Assembly: GCA_900321635.1 (NCBI GenBank)
Contig: ONWV01000001.1
Span: 1-60,717, forward strand
Direction: 5' to 3'
Length of the DNA: 60,717 nucleotides
DNA from: an uncultured Spirochaetaceae bacterium
GTDB lineage: Bacteria; Spirochaetota; Spirochaetia; Sphaerochaetales; Sphaerochaetaceae
A program made the position numbers and the translations under genes. Below, piece after piece: positions 17,165 to 25,901 of the stretch; within the stretch, counting starts at the first letter, position 1, and each line of letters opens with the position of its first letter. Below the pieces are notes generated by a model. It saw only the letters and a list, made by a program, of their open reading frames with translations. It did no database searches and was not told where the DNA came from.

Positions 17165-17941
17165 TCAGTCCTTCCACGGGAAGATCATTCCCTTGAAACT
17201 TCTGGGACCGACCAGCTGTCTCTCCTCATAAAGAAGGTCTTCCCAGTTGAGGTCCTTCTTGGTGCAGTCAGGATTTGCTTCCAGGAAATCATACTTGAGC
17301 ATTAGAAGCTTCACAGTATCCATTCTGGAAAGGGAAATACCGGCAACACCCGGAATCATGAATGCGGTTAGAACAGTCAGAACCAGGTCTATGACCGTCC
17401 TGAAGGCAAGGAAGAAACTTGTTCCCAGATTATCTGCCACAAGAATGAAGCTCTTCTTGAGTGTTTTGAAAGCTCCGTCCGCCTCCATATGAAGGCAAAG
17501 CGGGAAATAATACTGAAGGGCAAGAACGACAATGACTGTCATCCAGAACAGCATCATTCCCATTATAAGGCCGAAGATGTTTCCGAAGGCCAGATAGAAC
17601 GGTATTCCGTAAAGACAGATCAGAATCAGAATAATCAGAATTGCAAAATGAAGGACAACATGTCCGAAATGGAATCTGAAGGCGTCCTTCACTGCCTTGA
17701 AACCGCCTTTCTTGTTACGGCTGTATCCGAATGTAATTGAACTGAGATAAAGGGAATAGCAGCTGAAAAGGAAAATGGCAAGGGCTGAAACTGCAAAGAA
17801 CGCACCCATGTTCACATCAATGAAAAGGGTTCCGAGATACAGAAGTCCCAGCGGAGCCACAATGCAGAGGCTCATAAGAACCAGCATGAGCAGATTGTCC
17901 CAAATATCGAAAAAAACCTTCTTGAACAGAAAACCAATCAT
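17165..17941 (-). CDS. Multi-pass membrane protein of unknown function
   Basis: 258 residues with about six hydrophobic helices in two groups, separated by a soluble basic loop (FGYSRNKKGGFKAVKDAFRF). The layout recalls YesL/DUF-type membrane proteins that pair loops with short amphipathic helices (ADGAFKTLKKSFILV), and ends in a 60-residue soluble tail with DLLYEERQLVGPRSFKGMIFPW. I do not recognise a named family with certainty. It leads an operon with the CYTH protein. The ATG has no Shine-Dalgarno; a -10 box lies six bases upstream. Confidence 0.6.
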   Translation of the reverse strand: MIGFLFKKVFFDIWDNLLMLVLMSLCIVAPLGLLYLGTLFIDVNMGAFFAVSALAIFLFSCYSLYLSSITFGYSRNKKGGFKAVKDAFRFHFGHVVLHFAILIILILICLYGIPFYLAFGNIFGLIMGMMLFWMTVIVVLALQYYFPLCLHMEADGAFKTLKKSFILVADNLGTSFFLAFRTVIDLVLTVLTAFMIPGVAGISLSRMDTVKLLMLKYDFLEANPDCTKKDLNWEDLLYEERQLVGPRSFKGMIFPWKD

Positions 17942-17947
17942 AAGAAA

Positions 17948-17976
17948 AATTTACTATCAAGTCCTTTTCATGACAA
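17948..17976 (-). promoter_or_regulatory. Promoter of the membrane protein/CYTH operon, leaderless type
   Basis: Minus strand TTGTCA (17976-17971), 17-base spacer, TAAATT (17953-17948), six bases, ATG at 17941. Confidence 0.5.
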
Positions 17977-17992
17977 CCACAAATAAAAGTTT

Positions 17993-18730
17993 TTATTCGA
18001 AAATTATGTAAACTGGGGCATGGTCGGAACCAAGAATCTGTGAATCTATTCCCGCCTGCTTCACCCTGTTTTCAGACCTTTTGGAGACAAGCCAGTAATC
18101 AATTCTCCAACCCGTGTTGCGCTCTCTGGATTTGAAGCGGTATGACCACCAGCTGTATGCATCTTTAAGATCCGGATAGAAATACCTGAAGGTATCCGTG
18201 AAACCGCTTTCAAGGAGCTTGTCAAAGCTCTGGCGCTCCTCAATGGTAAAGCCGGCGTTTCTGAGATTCGTCTTGGGATTCTTTATGTCTATCTCCTTAT
18301 GTGCAACATTCATATCGCCGCAGATAAGGACGGTTTTCTTTTTATCAAGTTCTTTCACATACTCCCTGAAATCCGCATCCCACTGAAGCCTGAAGTCAAG
18401 CCTTGCAAGCTCGTCCTGCGAGTTCGGAGTATAGACATCCACAACATAGAAATCTTCAAACTCAAGAGTACACACCCTACCCTCATTGTCAGATCCGAAA
18501 GTAACGGACAGAGGCTCTTTCTTTGAAAAAACAGCCGTTCCGGAGTAGCCCTTCTTCTGAGCATAGTTGTAGTAGCAGTGATAGCCGCTAAGATCCAGAC
18601 TAAGCTGTCCTTCTGAAAGCTTGATTTCCTGAAGACAGAATACATCCGCATCCTGCTCTTTGAAATAATCCAAAAAGCCCTTGCCAAGCACAGCCCTCAG
18701 TCCGTTCACATTCCAAGAAATGAGTTTCAT
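17993..18730 (-). CDS. xth: Exodeoxyribonuclease III / AP endonuclease
   Basis: Base-excision repair enzyme nicking at abasic sites. The 245-residue product has the EEP-family marks [22 protein letters not shown] (metal-binding Glu), [23 protein letters not shown] with catalytic Asp/Asn, [33 protein letters not shown], and the C-terminal GSDHAPV with catalytic His. GGAGGG precedes the ATG at 18730; an earlier in-frame start adds six residues without reason. Single gene, divergent from the E2-like gene. Confidence 0.94.
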   Translation of the reverse strand: MKLISWNVNGLRAVLGKGFLDYFKEQDADVFCLQEIKLSEGQLSLDLSGYHCYYNYAQKKGYSGTAVFSKKEPLSVTFGSDNEGRVCTLEFEDFYVVDVYTPNSQDELARLDFRLQWDADFREYVKELDKKKTVLICGDMNVAHKEIDIKNPKTNLRNAGFTIEERQSFDKLLESGFTDTFRYFYPDLKDAYSWWSYRFKSRERNTGWRIDYWLVSKRSENRVKQAGIDSQILGSDHAPVYIIFE

Positions 18731-18793
18731 CTGCCCTCCGATACGCATGGAACCGCATATAGTTACGATTCACTAGTATATATTAATACACAG

Positions 18794-18822
18794 TTGACCT
18801 TGATGTTAAGTAATGATACTTT
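18794..18822 (+). promoter_or_regulatory. Promoter of the E2-like/acyl-CoA synthetase operon
   Basis: TTGACC (18794-18799), 17-base spacer, TACTTT (18817-18822). The leader to the ATG at 18860 carries AGGGAG at 18844-18849. Confidence 0.45.
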
Positions 18823-18859
18823 AGTCACTGATAATAATACTACAGGGAGACAACTCCTT

Positions 18860-19777
18860 ATGGCAATGAAAACAAAAAAGCAGAAGGGCGAGAAGTACGA
18901 CGCTTATCTTGTCAAAAACATCGACCCATTGCAACAGTTCATGCTCAGCCTGCTGGGAAACAGAACAGAAAACGAGGCAGTAGCCCATTTCGACATTGAA
19001 ATGTCTGCTCTTGACCAGTATATCAAGAACAAAAACAACCAGAATCCGGAATACAAGTACACATTCTTCCATGTCTTCTGCGCCGCCTTAGGCAGAACAA
19101 TCGCGGAAAGGCCCAGAATGAACTACTTCATCAGAAACGGACGCTTCTATGAGAGAAAGGAAATCTCCATCGCCGCCATAGCAAAGAAACAGAAGAAAGA
19201 CGGAGCAGAAGAAGGCCTGATCATGATGCGCTACCACAAGGACGATGACAGATCACCTGTTCAGCAGATGCATGAGTCCATCTGCAAGCAGGTCTTCCAT
19301 ATCAGAAGCAGCAAGGAATCACATGATGACACAACCAAAATCATGCAGAAGCTTGTCAACCTCCCCCGCTTCATCTACAACCTGGTGGTAAAGTTCATTC
19401 TCAGCTCGGACAGAAAGGGAAAGCTTCCCAAGGACCTTGCTGACGCAAATCCTTATTCAAAGACATGTTTTGTTTCGAACCTCGGTTCCATCAAGATGGA
19501 TGCACAGTACCACCACCTTGCTAACTTCGGTTCAAACTCTTTCTTCGCAATCATCGGAAGAAAAGATAAAAAGCCTGTCTTCAAGGATGACGGAACATTC
19601 GAGATGAAGGAGTTCCTCCCCATCTCGTTCACAATTGATGAGAGAATTGGTGATGGCGTGTACTTTGCCAACACCATCAAGATATTCAAGGCCTATATGA
19701 TGCGCCCTGAACTATTGGATCTTCCTGCCAACCAGAGTGTGGATATCCGCCCGGTTGAGGAAGAACTGGGACTTTGA
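18860..19777 (+). CDS. E2-like acyltransferase-fold protein lacking the lipoyl domain and the catalytic His
   Basis: About 305 residues resembling the catalytic domain of 2-oxo acid dehydrogenase E2 subunits (chloramphenicol acetyltransferase fold): AHFDIEMSALDQYI early, YTFFHVFCAALGRTIAERPRMNYFI, the CFVSNLGSIKMDA segment and the C-terminal SFTIDERIGDG. In true E2 the last motif is DHRxxDG; here the catalytic His is Glu while the Asp is kept. There is no lipoyl or peripheral-subunit-binding domain. The next gene, 15 bases on, is an acyl-CoA synthetase, so a CoA-ester-related role is likely, but the activity may be altered or lost. ATG at 18860 is chosen over an upstream start at 18794 that would lie inside the promoter. 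Confidence 0.72.
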   Translation: MAMKTKKQKGEKYDAYLVKNIDPLQQFMLSLLGNRTENEAVAHFDIEMSALDQYIKNKNNQNPEYKYTFFHVFCAALGRTIAERPRMNYFIRNGRFYERKEISIAAIAKKQKKDGAEEGLIMMRYHKDDDRSPVQQMHESICKQVFHIRSSKESHDDTTKIMQKLVNLPRFIYNLVVKFILSSDRKGKLPKDLADANPYSKTCFVSNLGSIKMDAQYHHLANFGSNSFFAIIGRKDKKPVFKDDGTFEMKEFLPISFTIDERIGDGVYFANTIKIFKAYMMRPELLDLPANQSVDIRPVEEELGL

Positions 19778-19792
19778 TTATTGGAGATGAAC

Positions 19793-21523
19793 ATGAAGTA
19801 TTCAGAAGAAGAAATAAAGATCGCACCATGGCTCAAGAGCTACGGTGATGTAGAATTCCACCTCAACTACCCTGATTTCTCAATGAGCGATGCTCTTTTT
19901 GAGAGTGCACGCAAGTACCCGGATCAGGTAGCTCTCACATTCCAGGAAAGGGATACAACCTATGCACAGCTTGTCCCGCAGATTGTCCAGGCTGAGAAGG
20001 CCTTCAGGGCAATCGGAATCAAGGAAGGTGATGTGGTCACTGTCTGCATGCCCAACGTGCCTCAGACTGTTGTCAGCCTCTATGCCATCAACGCTATCGG
20101 AGCTGTTGCCAGCATGATTCATCCCCTTTCAGCAGTTCATGAGATTGCCTTCTATCTGAAGGAAGCCCAGAGCAGGACCCTCATCACACTTGATCAGTTC
20201 TACTATAAGGTGAAAAAGGTTCAGGAGCTTGTCGATCTGGATCACATAATCATCGCCAGAGTCTCCGATGCCCTTGGTTTTGTCAAAAAAACTGCATACA
20301 AGCTTCTTAAAGAGCGCAAGTTCGAAAAGTTCACTGAAAGCTCAAAGCTCATCACATGGAAGACATTCATGAACAAGGCTAAGGAGTGTGATGTAGATCC
20401 ATCCGTTGTAAAGAAAGGAAAGGACCTTGCAGTCATCCTCTTCTCAGGCGGAACCACAGGTGTCACAAAGGGTATCAAGCTGACAAACCTCAACTTCAAC
20501 GCCCTTGCAATGCAGACAGGAACCATGTGCAACAAACCTATTACAGGAAAGACAATGCTTGCCGCAATGCCGATGTTCCACGGCTTTGGTCTGGGTGTCT
20601 GCGTACACACTCTCATGTTCTGGGGCGGACGCAGCGTCCTGGTTCCTCAGGTCAGCGTCAAAGGCTATTCAAAGCTTCTTAAGACAGCACAGCCGAACTA
20701 TATCGCAGGCGTTCCTACCCTTTATGAAGGAATCACAAGAAACAAGGAAATGGACAATGTCAATCTGGCATGCCTCATGGGAGTCTTCTCCGGCGGCGAC
20801 AGCCTCTCGGTTGAGCTTAAGAAGAAGCTGGACAAGTTCCTTGCCGACCACGGAGCAACCGTCAGAGTCAGAGAGGGCTACGGAACAACAGAGTGTGTCA
20901 CGGCAAGCTGCCTGACTCCCTACAACAAGGAAAAGGAAGGTTCAATCGGTCTTCCCTATCCTGACACCTACTACAAGATCTGTAAGCCAGGCACCACCGA
21001 GGAAGTTCCCTACGGTCAGGACGGCGAGATCTGTCTCAGAGGACCTTCTGTCATGCTCGGATACATCAACCATGAGGAAGAGAACAAGAACACCCTGGTC
21101 AAGCACGAAGACGGTTTCACATGGCTTCATACCGGAGACATGGGATACATGGATGAGGAAGGCTTCATCTACTTCAAACAGAGAATCAAGCGCATGATCG
21201 TCACAAGCGGATACAACGTATATCCTTCACAGCTTGAGAACATCATCGATGCACTTGACGAGGTCCAGATGAGCTGCGTCATCGGAGTTCCTGATCCGTA
21301 TAAGATTCAGAAGGTCAAGGCTTTCGTACAGCTCAGACAGGATGTTACACCCAGCGACGAAATCAAACAGAAGATTCTCTCATACTGCAAGGAAAGAATC
21401 GCCAAATACGCCATGCCTTATGATATTGAGTTCCGTGAGCAGCTTCCGAAGACACTTGTCGGAAAGATCGCATACACGGTTCTTGAGAAAGAGGAAATGG
21501 AAAAGCTTAAGAAAGCACAGTGA
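19793..21523 (+). CDS. AMP-dependent acyl-CoA synthetase/ligase
   Basis: About 576 residues of the ANL superfamily: activates a carboxylate to acyl-AMP and then to acyl-CoA. Motifs are ILFSGGTTGVTKGIKLTNLN (P-loop), the AAMPMFHGFGLGV substrate wall, GYGTTE, LHTGDMGYMDEEGFIYF (hinge Asp and ribose-binding region), RIKRMIVTSGYNVYPSQLEN and the C-terminal LPKTLVGKI with the adenylation Lys. Substrate unknown, possibly medium-chain or aromatic acids. GGAG sits six bases before the ATG at 19793. Co-transcribed with the E2-like gene. Its stop abuts the stop of the convergent gene without a single spacer base. Confidence 0.9.
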   Translation: MKYSEEEIKIAPWLKSYGDVEFHLNYPDFSMSDALFESARKYPDQVALTFQERDTTYAQLVPQIVQAEKAFRAIGIKEGDVVTVCMPNVPQTVVSLYAINAIGAVASMIHPLSAVHEIAFYLKEAQSRTLITLDQFYYKVKKVQELVDLDHIIIARVSDALGFVKKTAYKLLKERKFEKFTESSKLITWKTFMNKAKECDVDPSVVKKGKDLAVILFSGGTTGVTKGIKLTNLNFNALAMQTGTMCNKPITGKTMLAAMPMFHGFGLGVCVHTLMFWGGRSVLVPQVSVKGYSKLLKTAQPNYIAGVPTLYEGITRNKEMDNVNLACLMGVFSGGDSLSVELKKKLDKFLADHGATVRVREGYGTTECVTASCLTPYNKEKEGSIGLPYPDTYYKICKPGTTEEVPYGQDGEICLRGPSVMLGYINHEEENKNTLVKHEDGFTWLHTGDMGYMDEEGFIYFKQRIKRMIVTSGYNVYPSQLENIIDALDEVQMSCVIGVPDPYKIQKVKAFVQLRQDVTPSDEIKQKILSYCKERIAKYAMPYDIEFREQLPKTLVGKIAYTVLEKEEMEKLKKAQ

Positions 21524-22642
21524 TCAGATAAGGGAGAACGTGATGTTGTTGTAGACAACCACGTCTCCCCCTATTTTTGTACAGGCCTTCATCACTCCGT
21601 CCTGGGAGCAGATGATGGCCACGGAATGCTCGACCTCATGGGCAAAGCGATAGCCAGATCTGTGTCTTGTTCCGTTGTCGTTGAAGCGTTTTGTCTTATC
21701 AGGCTCGTCATCGTTTTTCAAAAACCTCATAGAAGGCTCACGCTTTCCCATCTTATCGGTAAGAATTTCAACTCCGAATCCAATCAAATCCAGATTCTTG
21801 GTAAGAAGAACCGCACCGTCGACGGTTGTGAGCTTTGCGATGAAATCCGCATAGGATGAAAGCTCCTTCTCCCTTGCAGTCTCGGAAATATCGATAAGGC
21901 TCTTTTCTTCCTGAAAGAGATACCTGCACGGAAGCTTGAACTTGATTCCCACATACTTTGAGCAGGCCTCCTCTGAAGGAACAATCAGAATGGTTCCGCC
22001 GTGCTGGTAGGAATCAACATTCCAGAGAACACGTGACATGAACTGACAAAGCTCCTCATGAGGAACGGATGAACCGCTTTTTAGCTCCTCGGCCACATAG
22101 CCTTTGACAAACACATCCGGTCTTGAGATGACCGTACGGCCGAAACAGTAGCTTACAAGAGACTTCTCTCCGAAACAACCGTCGATTTCTCCCGGGCTCT
22201 TTACGTAGATGTTCGGAATCATCGGCATGCGGTTTCCGTCAGAAATCTCTCCTATTGCCATCTTCTCCCATGAGGTATATGAAGCAATCATACCGGTTAT
22301 CAGAAACGGGTCTGAAGATGTGTCCAAACACAGATAGCACATGTTGGGGTTCAATGCGGGAGCAAGCTTATGAAGTCCGTCCACTGAGAAAGGAATCGGC
22401 TTTTCCAATGTAAGCTTGTGGGCATAGACAAAAGCATCAAGATAATCAGAATCCCCTGAGAGAAAGCACACTCTGTATGATGCGAAGCGAAGTTCATCAC
22501 GTATGCAGCTTGCGTTCAGAAGCGTGGAGCAGATTTTGATAAGAATATCCTTTGAAGGTAGAATCTGCTCTTCTTCAGGAGCTTGTACATTCCTGTTGTA
22601 CGAATCGCAGAACACATCCACGAATTTGATAATCTCTTCCAT
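21524..22642 (-). CDS. Diadenylate-cyclase-like protein (DisA_N/DACNV-type)
   Basis: 372 residues. The C-terminal about 110 carry the two marks of diadenylate cyclases: VDGAVLL (DGA, residues 275-277) and NGTRHRSGYRFA (RHR, 326-328), followed by SVAIICSQDG. The N-terminal 250 residues match nothing that I recognise and have no membrane segment. Proteins of this layout are called probable DAC-related sensors, but retention of both motifs leaves c-di-AMP synthesis possible. AGGGAAAG precedes the ATG. It stands alone, convergent with the acyl-CoA synthetase. Confidence 0.7.
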   Translation of the reverse strand: MEEIIKFVDVFCDSYNRNVQAPEEEQILPSKDILIKICSTLLNASCIRDELRFASYRVCFLSGDSDYLDAFVYAHKLTLEKPIPFSVDGLHKLAPALNPNMCYLCLDTSSDPFLITGMIASYTSWEKMAIGEISDGNRMPMIPNIYVKSPGEIDGCFGEKSLVSYCFGRTVISRPDVFVKGYVAEELKSGSSVPHEELCQFMSRVLWNVDSYQHGGTILIVPSEEACSKYVGIKFKLPCRYLFQEEKSLIDISETAREKELSSYADFIAKLTTVDGAVLLTKNLDLIGFGVEILTDKMGKREPSMRFLKNDDEPDKTKRFNDNGTRHRSGYRFAHEVEHSVAIICSQDGVMKACTKIGGDVVVYNNITFSLI

Positions 22643-22702
22643 CTATGCTTTCCCTATTAGGCCGTATTTGTTTAATTATATTCCGTTAATCGGAATCTTT
22701 AA

Positions 22703-22741
22703 AGATAAAAAACAGGGCCGCATATTCAAATACGGCCCTGC
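22703..22741 (-). terminator. Terminator after the eda-kdgK gene
   Basis: Minus strand CAGGGCCGTAT-loop-ATGCGGCCCTG followed by TTTTTTATC. Marks the end of the uronate operon. Confidence 0.85.
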
Positions 22742-22758
22742 AAAATGCATAATGATAA

Positions 22759-24483
22759 TCAGCGCTGGACTCTTCCGGAGCCGTCTCCCTTGCAAAGGGC
22801 TTCGACCTCGCTTCTTCTTGTGAGGTTGAAATCGCCCGGAATCGTGTGCTTCAGAGCTGAAGCGGCAACGGCATAGTTTAAGGCAAACTCCTCATCCTCA
22901 TAATTCAGAAGTCCGAAGATGATCCCTGCTGCAAAGCTGTCTCCTCCGCCTACTCTGTCGATGATGTCGTTCATATCATAGTGACGTGAGTGATAGAATC
23001 CACCCTTTCCGTTCAAAGCGGCGCTCCATCCGTTTCTGTCCGCACTTCTGGACTCTCTGAGAGAGACGGCGACATGAGAGACATTCGGGAACTGCTTCTT
23101 CACTTCCTCTGTCAGAACCTTGTACACATCAGTATCGATTTTGCCTGATGTGACATCAACAGGTGCCGAGATGTCCAGACACTTCTGGATATCCTCTTCG
23201 TTGGCGATAATGACATCTGCATACTTTGTAAGCTCACGCATGACCTCAGGTGCGCTCTTTCCGTACTTCCAGAGCTTCTTTCTGTAGTTCAGGTCGATTG
23301 AGACCTTGGCTCCTGCCTTCTTTGCAGCCTTCATTGCAGAAAGCGCGCAGTCGGCACAGCTCTGGCTCACGGCAGGTGTGATTCCTGTCACATGGAACCA
23401 GTCGGCTCCATCCATGATCGCATCAAAATCAAAGTCAGAGGGCTTTGCCTTGGCAATGCAGCTGTCAGCTCTGTCATAGACGACAAGACTCGGTCTCTGA
23501 TCAGCACCTGTCTCAAGGAAGTAGATTCCTACTCTTCCGCCGTCAACCATGTTGATTCTGCTGACATCAACACCGTGCCGTCTTATTTCAGCTACTGCAC
23601 TCTCTCCGATTGCGTTCTTAGGAAGAGCTGTCACAAACTGAGCATGCTCGCCGAACATTGAAAGAGATACTGCGACATTGGCCTCACCGCCTCCGAATGT
23701 GGCTTCAAGCTTCGGAGACTGGAAGAATCTCTCGTGCTCCGGAGACTTCAGTCTGAGCATGATCTCACCGAAGGTGACGATCTTGTGGACTCTGTTTTTC
23801 TCAACGGGCTTGGAAGGCTGGGCCTTGGGCTCTTCCTTCTTGCCGCTTCTGAGATCCTTGATTGCAGTCACAGCCTCTTTGCAAAGCATTGTGATCTTAG
23901 CCCAGTCCTGCTTCTCAATGATATCACCCTTGGCCATCCATGAACCGCCTACCGCAACCACATAGGGGCTTGTAGTATATTCAGCAAGATTTGCCATTGA
24001 GATGCCGCCTGTTGTCATGAATCTGACACTTGGGAAAGGTCCGCAGAGGTCCTTGATCATCTTTACTCCGCCGGAAGATTCTGCAGGGAAGAATTTTAGG
24101 ACATTAAGACCAAGTCCTACTGCAGCCTGTACCTCGCTTGCGGTGCAGACACCTGGGAAAACAGGAACAGAGTGCTCTTGGCACCATCTGACAAGCTTTT
24201 CATCAAGACCCGGGGAGACAATGAAGGAAGCTCCCGCATCAATGGCCTTCTGTGCCTGCTCGATTGAAAGAACAGTACCTGCTCCGCACATCATCTGAGG
24301 ATAGGCCTTGCTGATTCTTCTGATGGATTCCTCTGCAGCCGATGTTCTGAATGTAACCTCTATGCAGGGAATTCCTCCGTCCAAAAGAGCCTTTGCCAAA
24401 GGCACGGCCTTCTCTGCGTCCTTCAGGACTATGACAGGGACAATTCCCAGGCTTTCAATTGTACTTAATAGTTTATCAGCCAT
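22759..24483 (-). CDS. KDPG aldolase fused to 2-keto-3-deoxygluconate kinase
   Basis: A single chain of about 574 residues joins the last two steps of KDG catabolism. Residues about 1-205 are Eda: IEVTFRT with the catalytic Glu, CGAGTV, FIVSPG, FPGVCTASE and the Schiff-base Lys in NVLKFFPAE. After a Lys/Pro-rich linker (about 215-230) a PfkB kinase follows: FGEIMLRL, FGGGEANVA, DLNYRKKLW, VIIANEED and the catalytic GGGDSFAAG. KDG would be phosphorylated by the C-terminal half and cleaved to pyruvate and glyceraldehyde-3-phosphate by the N-terminal half. GAGGGGG precedes the ATG at 24483. Last gene of the uronate operon. Confidence 0.9.
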   Translation of the reverse strand: MADKLLSTIESLGIVPVIVLKDAEKAVPLAKALLDGGIPCIEVTFRTSAAEESIRRISKAYPQMMCGAGTVLSIEQAQKAIDAGASFIVSPGLDEKLVRWCQEHSVPVFPGVCTASEVQAAVGLGLNVLKFFPAESSGGVKMIKDLCGPFPSVRFMTTGGISMANLAEYTTSPYVVAVGGSWMAKGDIIEKQDWAKITMLCKEAVTAIKDLRSGKKEEPKAQPSKPVEKNRVHKIVTFGEIMLRLKSPEHERFFQSPKLEATFGGGEANVAVSLSMFGEHAQFVTALPKNAIGESAVAEIRRHGVDVSRINMVDGGRVGIYFLETGADQRPSLVVYDRADSCIAKAKPSDFDFDAIMDGADWFHVTGITPAVSQSCADCALSAMKAAKKAGAKVSIDLNYRKKLWKYGKSAPEVMRELTKYADVIIANEEDIQKCLDISAPVDVTSGKIDTDVYKVLTEEVKKQFPNVSHVAVSLRESRSADRNGWSAALNGKGGFYHSRHYDMNDIIDRVGGGDSFAAGIIFGLLNYEDEEFALNYAVAASALKHTIPGDFNLTRRSEVEALCKGDGSGRVQR

Positions 24484-24497
24484 CTGCTTTCCCCCTC

Positions 24498-25889
24498 TCA
24501 CTTTCCTTCGAAGTATCTCTTTGCATTGTTGAAAGAAATATCCTGAACCATTGTTCCGATAAGGTCAAAGTCAGCCGGAATCTCTCCGTCCTCGATCCAT
24601 GTTCCCAGCATGTTGCACAGAATTCTTCTGAAGTACTCGTGTCTGGGGTAAGAGAGGAAGGAACGACTGTCTGTGAGCATTCCGACGAATCTAGAAAGAA
24701 GACCGAGGTTTCCAAGAACCTTCATCTGCTCGGTCATTCCGTCGATATGATCGCAGAACCACCATGCGCTTCCCATCTGGATCTTTCCGGGAATGTCTTT
24801 CTGAAAGCATCCCATCAGTGTTCCGATCGGATAGTAATCCTTAGGATTGAGTGTGTAGATGATGGTCTTTGGAAGTGCATCCTTGCTGTCCAAAGTATCC
24901 ATGAATCTTGAAAGCTTATAGGCAAGTTCGTTGTCGGTGACTCCGTCATAGCCTGTATCAGGACCCAGAGCCTTGAAAGCCCGGCTGTTGTTGTTTCTTG
25001 AAGACTGCATGTGAAGCTGCATCACAATACCCTTTTTAGCATACTGCTCGGCAAGGGACATGAGGATGTAGGTTCTGTAGATTTCAGCTTCCTCTGAAGT
25101 GACACTCTTTCCTGCTCTGGCCTTGAGGAAAATCTCATTGACCTTTGCATCTGAAGCCGGTGCGTAAGGCGGAACAATTATGGCATGGTCTGTTGCAAGA
25201 CATCCGTTCTGAATGAAGAAATCAAGGCGCTTTGTAAGTGCTGTCATTACATCGGAAGCAGATGTGATGTTTACTCCTGATGCCTTGGCAAGCTTATCGA
25301 TATAAGCATTGAAGCCCTCTGCATCAATGTTCATGGCCTTATCAGGTCTGTATGAAGGAATGACCTTGGTTTTGGTCTTTGCAGCCTTTCTGATGGCCTC
25401 ATGATACTCAAGTGTATCTGCAGGGTCATCAGTGGTTCCTACTGCATAGACATTGAACTTTCTGAAGATTCCGTATGCATCAAGATCCGGGTCCTCTTTG
25501 AGCTTTCTGTTGGCCTCGTCATAGATTTCGCGGGCAGTCTTGGGAGAAAGCGGAGTGTCTATTCCGAAGAATCTCTGAAGCTCAAGGTGTGACCAGTGAT
25601 AGATGGGGTTTCCGATTGCATGAGCAATTGTATCTGCATAGTGCAGAAAGCGCTCAAAATCATCGCCCTGCTTCTCGTCATAACCGTTGGACCTCATCTG
25701 TCTCCATTTGTAGTGATCTCCGTAAAGCCATGCACTTGTGATGCTGGGCTCTCTCTTGTTGTCGGCGATCTCCTTGGGAATCAGATGGCAGTGATAGTCG
25801 AAAATCGGCATCTGTTTTGCATATTCATGATAGAGCCTGACGGCGCTGTCATTTTTCAGAAGGAAGTTTTCATCCATAAATTTCTTCAT
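24498..25889 (-). CDS. uxaC: Glucuronate/galacturonate isomerase
   Basis: 463 residues, usual length. Isomerises D-glucuronate to fructuronate and D-galacturonate to tagaturonate. Metal-site motif FDYHCHL near residue 30, AWLYGDHYKWRQMRSNG, YHWSHLELQRFFGI, VYAVGTTDDPADTLEYH, IVMQLHMQ and GSAWWFCDH are all family features. AAGGGGG before the ATG. Lies 12 bases after the LarA-type gene and 14 before the aldolase-kinase gene. Confidence 0.95.
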   Translation of the reverse strand: MKKFMDENFLLKNDSAVRLYHEYAKQMPIFDYHCHLIPKEIADNKREPSITSAWLYGDHYKWRQMRSNGYDEKQGDDFERFLHYADTIAHAIGNPIYHWSHLELQRFFGIDTPLSPKTAREIYDEANRKLKEDPDLDAYGIFRKFNVYAVGTTDDPADTLEYHEAIRKAAKTKTKVIPSYRPDKAMNIDAEGFNAYIDKLAKASGVNITSASDVMTALTKRLDFFIQNGCLATDHAIIVPPYAPASDAKVNEIFLKARAGKSVTSEEAEIYRTYILMSLAEQYAKKGIVMQLHMQSSRNNNSRAFKALGPDTGYDGVTDNELAYKLSRFMDTLDSKDALPKTIIYTLNPKDYYPIGTLMGCFQKDIPGKIQMGSAWWFCDHIDGMTEQMKVLGNLGLLSRFVGMLTDSRSFLSYPRHEYFRRILCNMLGTWIEDGEIPADFDLIGTMVQDISFNNAKRYFEGK

Positions 25890-25901
25890 TTTGTTCCCCC
25901 T

